The position numbers and the translations under genes were made by a program. From the NCBI GenBank assembly GCA_905233825.1, contig CAJOFE010000006.1, positions 62,001 through 126,000 on the forward strand: 64,000 nucleotides of DNA, given 5' to 3'. Shown here piece by piece: positions 1-8,838 of this stretch (the first letter of the stretch is position 1; the number at the start of each line of letters is the position of its first letter). The notes under the pieces are model-generated. The model was given only the letters and a program-made list of their open reading frames with translations, was not told the DNA's origin and searched no databases. The stretch comes from an uncultured Prevotella sp. (GTDB lineage Bacteria > Bacteroidota > Bacteroidia > Bacteroidales > Bacteroidaceae).

Positions 1-2
1 AG

Positions 3-119
3 TCGCTGCAGGAGAAGTTCCGTCCCATGAAGTTCGAGGGCGACGAGGAGAATCCCGACGTCACCACCGAGCTGCAGCAGTATGCAAAGAGACCTGTGGA
101 ATATGAAATTGAAAAGTAG
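3..119 (+). CDS. C-terminal end of an upstream protein (...ELQQYAKRPVEYEIEK*), possibly the RND efflux permease partner of the following gene
   Basis: Open frame from the window edge to TAG at 117-119; partner role inferred only from position upstream of an OprM/TolC-type gene. Confidence 0.5.
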   Translation, partial: SLQEKFRPMKFEGDEENPDVTTELQQYAKRPVEYEIEK

Positions 120-188
120 AGCCTACCCCCCGCCCCCTCCCAGAGAGGAGGGGAGAGGAGGCTTGACATGATAATAAGGAAAGAAGAT

Positions 189-1607
189 ATGAATATAAAA
201 GGAATCGTTAAAAGCATATTGAAGCCCCTCCATTGGGGAGGGGTTGGGGTAGGCTTACTCCTGCTGGCCAGCTGTGGACTCTACAATAAGTATGAGCGGC
301 CTGACGTGGAAACGCAGGGTCTGATCCGCGATGTGGTGAGCGACGTCGATACCCTTGTCACGAATACTGACGAGAACTTCGGCCAGCTGCCCTGGCGAGA
401 GGTCTTTACCGACCCCCAGCTGCAGGCACTCATTGAGACGGCCTTGGAGAACAATACCGACCTGCGCAATGCTGCGCTGAACGTGCAGATGATGCAGGAC
501 ATGCTGAAGGTGGCCAAGCTGGCCTTCCTGCCTGGCGTGGCCGTCGCTCCCAGCGGCACCATCAGCCGTGTGCAGATGGACGGTGCCACCACCTCGAAGA
601 CCTATCAGCTGCCCATCTCGGCATCGTGGAATGTCGATCTCTTCGGCAATATCCTCTCGCAGAAACGCTCGGCACAGGTGCAGCTGCTCATGATGAAAGA
701 CTATCAGGTGGCTGCCCAGACGGGCATCATCTGTGGTGTTGCAACCCTCTACTACACGCTGATGATGCTCGACGAGCAACTGGCCATCCTCAACGACATG
801 GAAGGGCTGACGAAGGAGACGTGGGACATGATGAAGCTGCAGATGCAGCTCGGACGTGCCCGCTCTACCAGCGTGCAGAGTGCTGAGGCAAGCTACTATC
901 AGGTGCAGGCCAACGCCGTCGATCTGAAGCGGCAGATACGTGAGATGGAGAACGCCCTCTCGCTGCTGCTCAACGAGGCTGGCCACCGCATCGACCGTGG
1001 CTCGTTCTACAACCAGTCGTTGCCCGAGAAGTTCGCCGCCGGCGTAGGCATTCAGCTGCTCTCGAACCGTGCCGACGTGCACGCTGCCGAGATGGCACTG
1101 GCACAGTGCTTCTACGACGTGGAGACGGCCCGCTCGAAGTTCTACCCGAACATCACCATCACCGGCACGGCAGCGTTTACCAACAACCTCGGTGCTGTGG
1201 TCAATCCCGGCAAGTGGCTACTCTCTGCCGTAGGCAGCCTCACGCAGCCCATCTTCCAGCACGGACAGATAGTGGCTGGCCTGAAGGTGGCAAAAGCTAA
1301 GCAGGAGCAGGCCTACAACACCTGGCAGAACACCATCCTGAAGGCTGGCAACGAGGTGAGCAACGCCCTGCTCACCTATAGCACCAGCGACGAGAAGAGC
1401 CAGCTCGACCAGAAGCAGGTGGAGCTATACACACAGAATGTGGAGGACACCCGCAAGCTCTACGTCTCGCGTGGCAGCAGCTATCTGGAGGTCATTCAGG
1501 CCCAGTCCTCACTCCTCAACGCCCGCATCTCGAAGGTCAGCGACGACTTTGCCAAGATGCAGGCCGTGGTGACGCTCTATCAGGCACTTGGCGGGGGCAG
1601 CCGATGA
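189..1607 (+). CDS. RND efflux system outer-membrane lipoprotein, NodT/OprM (TolC) family
   Basis: Lipobox LLLASC followed by GLYNKYERPD, two OEP-like repeats, C-terminal 'YQALGGGSR'; ATG at 189 preferred over 168. Confidence 0.9.
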   Translation: MNIKGIVKSILKPLHWGGVGVGLLLLASCGLYNKYERPDVETQGLIRDVVSDVDTLVTNTDENFGQLPWREVFTDPQLQALIETALENNTDLRNAALNVQMMQDMLKVAKLAFLPGVAVAPSGTISRVQMDGATTSKTYQLPISASWNVDLFGNILSQKRSAQVQLLMMKDYQVAAQTGIICGVATLYYTLMMLDEQLAILNDMEGLTKETWDMMKLQMQLGRARSTSVQSAEASYYQVQANAVDLKRQIREMENALSLLLNEAGHRIDRGSFYNQSLPEKFAAGVGIQLLSNRADVHAAEMALAQCFYDVETARSKFYPNITITGTAAFTNNLGAVVNPGKWLLSAVGSLTQPIFQHGQIVAGLKVAKAKQEQAYNTWQNTILKAGNEVSNALLTYSTSDEKSQLDQKQVELYTQNVEDTRKLYVSRGSSYLEVIQAQSSLLNARISKVSDDFAKMQAVVTLYQALGGGSR

Positions 1608-1650
1608 GACAGATTTGTTATGATGTTATTATGTCTTTAAACCAGTTATT

Positions 1651-2430
1651 ATGGCAAGCGAAATAAGTCCAAGAGCTGAAATATCGCCTAAGGCGAAAAT
1701 CGGCAACAACTGCAAGATATTCCCCTTCGTCTATATCGAGGACGACGTGGAGATAGGCGACAACTGCATCATCTTCCCCTTCGTCAGCATCCTCGACGGT
1801 ACCCGCATGGGTGCCCATAACAAGGTGCATCAGGGAAGCGTCATCGGTGCCCTGCCGCAGGACTTCGACTTCCGTGGAGAGAAGTCGGAGTGCATCATCG
1901 GCGATAACAACATCATCCGTGAGAACGTGGTCATCAACCGTGCCACCCATACTGGCGGCAAGACCGTCATTGGCAACGACAACGTGCTCATGGAGGGTGC
2001 CCACATCAGCCACGACACTAAGGTGGGCAACCGCTGCGTCTTCGGCTACGGCACGAAGATAGCTGGCGACTGCGAGATTGAGGATGGCGTCATCTTCTCT
2101 TCCAGCGTCATCGAGAATGCCAAGACCCGTGTGGGGCAGGGCGCGATGATCCAGGCTGGCACCACCTTCTCGAAGGACGTGCCTCCTTACATCGTCTGCA
2201 CCAAGCGCTCGATGTATGGCGGCGTGAACTTCACCATGGGCAAGTACTATGGCGTAGATGAGAAAGTGCTGAAGCACATCGCCAATGCCTACCGCCTCGT
2301 GTTCCACGGCAAGACATCGCTCTTCGATGCTGTCCTGCAGATAGAGCAGCAGGTGCCCGACGGTCCCGAGATACGCCACATCATCGAGTTCATCCGTGCC
2401 ACTGATCTCGGCATCATCTCGAAGATGTAG
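1651..2430 (+). CDS. lpxA: Acyl-ACP--UDP-N-acetylglucosamine O-acyltransferase (LpxA family)
   Basis: Hexapeptide-repeat left-handed beta helix, 'IGALPQDFDFRGEKSECIIGDNNIIRENVVINRAT', C-terminal LpxA domain. Confidence 0.9.
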   Translation: MASEISPRAEISPKAKIGNNCKIFPFVYIEDDVEIGDNCIIFPFVSILDGTRMGAHNKVHQGSVIGALPQDFDFRGEKSECIIGDNNIIRENVVINRATHTGGKTVIGNDNVLMEGAHISHDTKVGNRCVFGYGTKIAGDCEIEDGVIFSSSVIENAKTRVGQGAMIQAGTTFSKDVPPYIVCTKRSMYGGVNFTMGKYYGVDEKVLKHIANAYRLVFHGKTSLFDAVLQIEQQVPDGPEIRHIIEFIRATDLGIISKM

Positions 2431-2449
2431 TTTACGGAGGGAAAAAAGA

Positions 2450-2487
2450 AACAAGGAAGTAGTCAGCACTACTTCCTTGTTTTTTTG
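2450..2487. terminator. Bidirectional intrinsic terminator between convergent genes
   Basis: 14-bp perfect stem AACAAGGAAGTAGT-CAGC-ACTACTTCCTTGTT flanked by an A-run on the left and a T-run on the right. Confidence 0.9.
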
Positions 2488-2504
2488 ATGCTTCAGTCTG
2501 AAGA

Positions 2505-5500
2505 CTATTTGATCACGGTCTTGCGGGGTTTCATATCTCCTTCTCCAACGACGATGAAGATGCCCTTATGAGCCTGACTGGCATTGACGCGGCGACCTTG
2601 CAGGTCGTAGATCTGCACCGTGTTGGTTGCAGGCTGTAAAGGCGTTTCGACAATGCCCTCAGCCTCGCCATCGACTACAAAGATGAAGGTGGCAATGTCG
2701 CTGTCGTACCAACCCTTCTTCACGGCCATCGCCTTTAGCACGGTCTCGCCGGTGATGACGATGGGCTCGGTGTAGAGTCGGCGTGAGCCCTGTTCGTCGC
2801 AGGGGCATGAGCCGTCGGTGGTATAGTAGATTTGTGCATCCTTGGTGTCGGTGGTGAGCGTTACCTTCTCTCCAGCCTTCAGCACAGAACCCGATGCGAG
2901 TGAGGCCTCAGGTGCTTTTACAAACAGGTTTTCTGGGTCAAGCACCTCAACTATTACCATCTCCTCAGTTGTTTCATCGTCGATGGTCAGCCTTATGGTT
3001 GTAGAGCCTATGGCCTTACCCGTTACGGTGACGGTGGCCTTACCTTCAGCATTGAGCACCACCTCGTCGGCACTCAGTTCCATCAGTTCGGCAAACGACG
3101 GCGTCAGGCGCAGCGTCTTGCCGGCTCCTGCCTCGGCAGGTACTACGGCCACCTTCAGTTCCTGGCTATCGCCCAGTGCCATTTCCACTCTCTCCTCCGT
3201 TTCAATCTGCTCGATGCGCATCTCCACGTCTAAGCGTTGCATATAGTCCTCCTGCATGGGTACGCCGCAGTAGCTCTTGACACGGTGGTCTACGATGAGC
3301 ATCACCTCGTCGGCATCTTTCCAACCCGTCTCTGAAGTCAATTTCAGGTAGCTGGCGAAGGTCGTGGTAGAATTCTTGGCCTCTGCCTCCTCGTTCAGCA
3401 GTTCTACCTTGACGTCGCTGAGCAGCGTCTCCTTGCCGCCACGAATCACCTTCACCTTCAGCTGTTCTGGTGTCAGCGTCTCAGGCTGCATATACTTGCT
3501 GAACAGCAATTCTATGCCGTCCTGGTAGACGTGGGCCATCGATATCTCTGGTGCTGAGCGCTGCACCATCGGGATGTTCACCTCTAATTGTGGTGGCGGC
3601 ACGGGCAGCCACTCAGAGCGGGTAGGCTCGTAGCCGTCCTTCTCGTAGCGTACTTGCCACATACCCTGTGGCACGTCCCAACCGTAACGACCCTCGGAAT
3701 TGGTGAGTTGCGGGTTCACCTGAGCCTCGTAGTTCTCAGCATCCCAAAGCACCTCTTTTACCTCCCAGTCGCCATACTTGTTCTGAATGCTGTCCTTATA
3801 GTAGCAAGTGGCGGTGGCACCTTCAATGCGGTTCGAAGGAACAGCCTCATAGACGTAGCCTGATGGATCCGCCAGCCATTGAACCGTGAAGTCTGGATTA
3901 GTAAAAACGGTGGGCAGATGTTGACAGCCATCAGTGTGACTTAGTTCCTTTTCAATCATGCTCCTTGCATGTTTAAAATTGTTTTGTATCTCAGCATGAT
4001 TCCGAGCTAACTCTCCATCTATGCCTGCCGCAACTGCAGAAACAATCATTCCTGTCATTGGGGTTTCAGGCGTAATGGCTGATATTATTATTGCACAGCT
4101 AGCAGAGGTAATGTTACCAGCAGCATTCCACCAGTCATTCTTTTTATTCAATTCTTGAAGGTCTTTTAACTCCTGTAGGAGTTCCTTACCTCTTTCTGTA
4201 TTTCCACAGTTATTCTCTACAAAGTGAATCAAATTATCCCAATTATCTTGATCGGCATAATACTCATTGAAGTTCTTGTAGTTGGTTCTTCCCAGGGCAA
4301 GAGCAGAAACGGCAATGCCAATGCCAGTTCCCCATCGTGACATCGCTTTTGTCTTATCCAGTGCATTTCCTGTTTTGCTAAATAACTTTCCAGTTTCCAT
4401 TAGTCCATCAGTAGGAGCTGCAGGACTTCCAATCCATTTATACTGAGCCAGTTCTGTCCCAAAGAGCCATGATGCCAAATCATGATTAACCGCAGCACTT
4501 TTCGCCAGTTGACCGAAAGCATAATCCCATGTGTTTCCCATAAACAAGCCCAAAGTACCCCAAGAGGCATCAGAATAAACAGCATCCCAATATGCCGACA
4601 TATAGTCCTCGACGCCAGAAGGATCACTACTATTCCTGTTTACCCTCCTAGTAGCCATATTGGGATTCAGGTGTTCACTAAAGTCGATAATAAAACGGTC
4701 ACCACTCTTGTCATTGACAAACACATATTTATAAACATCTACATTTGAAGATTCGTCAAGATGCCAATTGCCATCACTCATGTCTTCAAGAATGTTGCCA
4801 GTGTTAGGCGTGCCTACGATGTAGGTGTATGAGGGTGTCCAAATGCCATTTCCCAGATCATGAGCAGGAATATAGAAATCGCTCATCATTAATTCATTAT
4901 TCCACTGTTCTATCTCTTGATATTCTGGAATCTGGGTTGGGTCTGTGAACAACTGATTCCATATCTGATCGCGTTCAGTATCGCTGGTGGCATCTAACCA
5001 AGCCTGAGCCAGCTGCTTTTGTTCATCACTCAGTGTCACCTCTACTCCACCAGTCAATTTCTTCACAAGTTCTCCAGACTCTTCTACCAATGATTCAAAG
5101 TAGTCCCAGTCTGGTTTACTCTTAGCCAGTTCTTCATCCATCTTCTGATACACAGCCTTAAGCAGTAGCATCTGCTTATCATATTCTGCCATAGCAGCCT
5201 TTATTCCCTTCACAAAACGATTGTTGCTTTCCGTATCTTCTGGCCTTTCGAAGTCTTCGTTATAGTCAAAGGTGATTGCCATATTACTGGGTGTGTGATC
5301 TAAGCGGCAGCTTTCTCCTGTCAAGAACACCTTTCGGTCATTGATATGCGTTTCTCCGTATTTCAAATATCGCTGGTCATAGGCTACATCATCATGCAGG
5401 CCGAGTTTGTCATTAGGTAAGTCGCACCATAATCCCATATACCATGACTCCGTTTTGTCACTTGATATAAACTTAGTCAGTTTTACGTTTTTCACCAAAT

Positions 5501-8500
5501 TAGGAAGATACTCGCTGTGCAGGAAATGGCCATAGTAGGACAGGTTAACATAACCATCACCATTAGACCAGTGGGGACGTCCGCAATAAACTCTATTTTT
5601 CGAATTGGTACGAGTGATCGTTCCCAGATTGATTCCATCACTAGTATCCGAACAATAAATACCCATGTCAGACAATACGGCGGCGAATGGGTCATATTGA
5701 ACCGTCTTGATCTCCGTCAGCAGCAGTTTGCCGTCCGTGTCGGTCAGTCTAGCCTGAATGTTATGGTAGGAATAGTAATAAGGATCGTGCAGTTTGCAGC
5801 GAAACGTAGCCCGATTACCCTTTGCAGAATAACGCGTATCTGTCTCATCAACAATATAGGATGCCGTTGATGACAGGTCGGGAATCGTTCCTATAAGCAC
5901 ACCATTATCGTAGAACTCCACCTTATCGTATTTGCCATAGGGAATGTTCTTCAGATTGAGGGTCACCTCCGGCAGTGGCGTCACCTCCGGCACGACGAGT
6001 ACCACGCTGCTTACCTCCATCTTCACTGTTCCCAATGGCTGACGCAGGTGCTGGCCGTCGTAATCGAACTCTACGTAAGCTGTTGTGATCATCAGACCAT
6101 CTTCAATTGGCATAAGACAGAACTTCACCTCGTCGCCATTAGTCAGGTCATCAATCTCCACGGTCTGTTCCCCCTGGGCGTAGTCGTGCAACTTGGTGTT
6201 GAGTATCACTGAGCTCTTCACGAATTCCGTCTTATCATCATAGTCCACAATCAAGCGCAGGTTACTAATACCATCACGATAGTTTTCTTTGAAATCAATG
6301 TCAGCACGGAAGGTGGCAGCATAGCCGTTGCGAGGATGGGGTGTGGTGCAGATAAACGATGCGTTGTTGCTGACATACGAGAACTTACCCTCCACAAACA
6401 GGGGTACTGCGGCGAAATCAACCTCGGCTGTTTCGCCCAGCTTCACGCTGACGGTCTGCTTCACGAAGTCTTTTCCCTCTGTCAGTCCCAGATGGTTGAA
6501 GTCGTTGAGGCTGCTGATGCCTTCGAAGAGTTGGCTGCTACCCATCATCAACACAGTGTAGTCGCCTTCAGGCAGGTAGCTGAAGGTGGCCTGACGAATC
6601 TCGCACTTCTTCGCCTCCACCAGCCGTCCTTCGGCATTGTAGAGCATGGCGCGCACAGCTTCGTTTTTACTCTCGCCATACGTTGCTTCTACGCTGCCCT
6701 TGGCCACGATGCTAAGTATCAGCTTGCCATCTTTCACGGTCATGGTCTGGGTGACGTCGGCAAAGCGATGCTGCTGGCTATGGGCAGTGATGGCCAGCAC
6801 GTCGTCTTCGCCGATGCCTTCAGGCAGTACGAGGTAGGGGTACTGCAAGCGGAAGCCACTGACGTTACCTTCCTTCGTGTTATTATAAACATCGACATAG
6901 AGATCCTTATAGTCGTCGTAACCCTCCATCAGCAGGGTGACAGTAGTGCCCTTGAAGGGCTTCAGACGCACGGTGGGCAGAGCCTCCATATCGGCAATAT
7001 TATCAATGTTGACGCTCTCGGTGTAATAACCGTCGAGCGATACAGTGAGGGTAGCGGGCACGCCGCTGAAGAGTGTCAGCTCACAGGAGCCGTAGGTGTC
7101 GGTGGTTCCTGATGCGTTGTGGTTGTAGTGCCCGTTCAGGGTCTGAGTGGCCTGTAACCAGGCACCGTTCAGGTAGGTTCCGTCTTCGTCGTTGACTACT
7201 AGTGCGCAGAGTGCCTTCTGTTCCAATGGCTGTAGGGTGACGGAAATCTTGTTGTTAGTAGCGGCTACGGTGTGCTCCACACGCTCCGGCATCTGGCATA
7301 CACGTGCCAAGGCTTCGGGCAGGGTAACATCAACTGAGAGCTGATAGCCTTCGGTGAGTTGCGTTACTTGCTGACCAGAGGTAACATAGTTACCGTCAGC
7401 ATCGTACCATTTAGCTGTTACCTCATCAGTAACGTCGGTACCATTGTCCAGCACCACGTTGAGAGTGACGTCGTAGAGCGTTTTCAGGTCGGGCAGGGTG
7501 ACGTTGACGGGTGCGGTGCCCAGTTCGATGTTCTCCATCTGGCTAAGCACTTCGCCTTTCTGGCTGACGATGTAGATATTGTAGGTGCAGTCGTGGATGA
7601 GGTCGAAGGTGTAGGTCATGCGATCAGTAATGATATACTTCTGGCGCACGCCGCTCTTGGCATTCATCACTTCGAGGCGCATGTTTTTACAGCGTCCGTC
7701 AGCACAGGCCAACGGCAGGGTGACATTTAGGCTGGTCAACTCGTCGGTAAGGGGATAGATGATAAAGTCCTTCCATACGTCAGCCTCTTGATAAAGTTCT
7801 ACCGATGCGGCAGGCACATATAGGAAGGCACCCTCATGAACACCAGTAAAAGCATTTCGGTTCACTTCTGGCGGTGTCAGTGCCAGACAGACGATGTTCT
7901 TCAGATTGAGGCAGTTTTGGAAAGCATTATTTCCAATAGATTTCAACGAAGACGGCAACTTCACGGTAGTGATACCTGTATTGTACCAGGCTTGGGATCT
8001 GACATGCTCCAGATCGGTGCGGGTAAAGTCTATGTTCTGCAGGTTCTTCAAAAGGTAGAATGGAGAGAAGTCACTCTCATATACCTTGCCCTTCACAATG
8101 ATGCTGGTTACATTGTCATTATCAAACTTATACAAACGCAGTGCATTATCTATTGCTCCAGAGACACCACCAGGCTGGAAGTCATCAATAATTAGCTCCA
8201 CGGTGCCATCCTCTATCAGATACCACGTATTGGCTCCAGGGTTAGCGGGCACGGTGGGGTCATAGACGTAGCGACGTTCCAGAGTGAGGTCATGGTCGGG
8301 CATCGTCATCAGGTAGTTGCCAGTTTCGCAGACGAGTTCTCCGTTCAGATACCAGCCCAGGAATCGGTAGTCGGTGGGGGAGGGATAGCTAAGTGTCTGT
8401 GTCTTCCCTACTTCCAGCTGGTATGTGTCCACGGCGACATTCGTGTTGGCAGGCAAGGTGATGACGGTGAGGGTGCGGAAGACGCGTTCGTCAACGTTGG

Positions 8501-8822
8501 GGTCTTCAGGGGTCTCGGGATTGTAGCTGACGTAAGCCTTCAGTTCCACATCGTGGTCAGGCATCACGTATTGAAAGCTCGTCCTCGGGACGTCGGTCTC
8601 GAGGTCATTGCCGTTTTCCGTCCATTTCACCAACTTGTAGTCGGTCGTGAGGTTCACATAGACATATACAGTCTGGCCGGCCTCATAGGTGCCGCTGCCA
8701 TTGGGCGTGGCGCCCTGCTCGTTGTTCACGCTCACCGTGAGTGTATAGGTGGGACCGTCTTGGGCCCGGCAGACCAAAGCCGTCAGCAAGGCAATGGTCA
8801 AAAACAGATATTTCTTGATCAT
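2505..8822 (-). CDS. 2105-aa secreted mosaic surface protein: InlB/Listeria-Bacteroides-type repeats, LRR segment, Ig-like domains, chitobiase-like C-terminal domain, C-terminal 'IYDLQGRRV...KGIFIV' tail
   Basis: Signal peptide MIKKYLFLTIALLTALVCRAQ; 'LVKWTENG..'/'FLGWYLNG' repeats; 'IYYTTDGSCP' motif; sorting-tail-like C terminus. Confidence 0.8.
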   Translation of the reverse strand: MIKKYLFLTIALLTALVCRAQDGPTYTLTVSVNNEQGATPNGSGTYEAGQTVYVYVNLTTDYKLVKWTENGNDLETDVPRTSFQYVMPDHDVELKAYVSYNPETPEDPNVDERVFRTLTVITLPANTNVAVDTYQLEVGKTQTLSYPSPTDYRFLGWYLNGELVCETGNYLMTMPDHDLTLERRYVYDPTVPANPGANTWYLIEDGTVELIIDDFQPGGVSGAIDNALRLYKFDNDNVTSIIVKGKVYESDFSPFYLLKNLQNIDFTRTDLEHVRSQAWYNTGITTVKLPSSLKSIGNNAFQNCLNLKNIVCLALTPPEVNRNAFTGVHEGAFLYVPAASVELYQEADVWKDFIIYPLTDELTSLNVTLPLACADGRCKNMRLEVMNAKSGVRQKYIITDRMTYTFDLIHDCTYNIYIVSQKGEVLSQMENIELGTAPVNVTLPDLKTLYDVTLNVVLDNGTDVTDEVTAKWYDADGNYVTSGQQVTQLTEGYQLSVDVTLPEALARVCQMPERVEHTVAATNNKISVTLQPLEQKALCALVVNDEDGTYLNGAWLQATQTLNGHYNHNASGTTDTYGSCELTLFSGVPATLTVSLDGYYTESVNIDNIADMEALPTVRLKPFKGTTVTLLMEGYDDYKDLYVDVYNNTKEGNVSGFRLQYPYLVLPEGIGEDDVLAITAHSQQHRFADVTQTMTVKDGKLILSIVAKGSVEATYGESKNEAVRAMLYNAEGRLVEAKKCEIRQATFSYLPEGDYTVLMMGSSQLFEGISSLNDFNHLGLTEGKDFVKQTVSVKLGETAEVDFAAVPLFVEGKFSYVSNNASFICTTPHPRNGYAATFRADIDFKENYRDGISNLRLIVDYDDKTEFVKSSVILNTKLHDYAQGEQTVEIDDLTNGDEVKFCLMPIEDGLMITTAYVEFDYDGQHLRQPLGTVKMEVSSVVLVVPEVTPLPEVTLNLKNIPYGKYDKVEFYDNGVLIGTIPDLSSTASYIVDETDTRYSAKGNRATFRCKLHDPYYYSYHNIQARLTDTDGKLLLTEIKTVQYDPFAAVLSDMGIYCSDTSDGINLGTITRTNSKNRVYCGRPHWSNGDGYVNLSYYGHFLHSEYLPNLVKNVKLTKFISSDKTESWYMGLWCDLPNDKLGLHDDVAYDQRYLKYGETHINDRKVFLTGESCRLDHTPSNMAITFDYNEDFERPEDTESNNRFVKGIKAAMAEYDKQMLLLKAVYQKMDEELAKSKPDWDYFESLVEESGELVKKLTGGVEVTLSDEQKQLAQAWLDATSDTERDQIWNQLFTDPTQIPEYQEIEQWNNELMMSDFYIPAHDLGNGIWTPSYTYIVGTPNTGNILEDMSDGNWHLDESSNVDVYKYVFVNDKSGDRFIIDFSEHLNPNMATRRVNRNSSDPSGVEDYMSAYWDAVYSDASWGTLGLFMGNTWDYAFGQLAKSAAVNHDLASWLFGTELAQYKWIGSPAAPTDGLMETGKLFSKTGNALDKTKAMSRWGTGIGIAVSALALGRTNYKNFNEYYADQDNWDNLIHFVENNCGNTERGKELLQELKDLQELNKKNDWWNAAGNITSASCAIIISAITPETPMTGMIVSAVAAGIDGELARNHAEIQNNFKHARSMIEKELSHTDGCQHLPTVFTNPDFTVQWLADPSGYVYEAVPSNRIEGATATCYYKDSIQNKYGDWEVKEVLWDAENYEAQVNPQLTNSEGRYGWDVPQGMWQVRYEKDGYEPTRSEWLPVPPPQLEVNIPMVQRSAPEISMAHVYQDGIELLFSKYMQPETLTPEQLKVKVIRGGKETLLSDVKVELLNEEAEAKNSTTTFASYLKLTSETGWKDADEVMLIVDHRVKSYCGVPMQEDYMQRLDVEMRIEQIETEERVEMALGDSQELKVAVVPAEAGAGKTLRLTPSFAELMELSADEVVLNAEGKATVTVTGKAIGSTTIRLTIDDETTEEMVIVEVLDPENLFVKAPEASLASGSVLKAGEKVTLTTDTKDAQIYYTTDGSCPCDEQGSRRLYTEPIVITGETVLKAMAVKKGWYDSDIATFIFVVDGEAEGIVETPLQPATNTVQIYDLQGRRVNASQAHKGIFIVVGEGDMKPRKTVIK

Positions 8823-8838
8823 AGTTCGTCCTCCTCGT

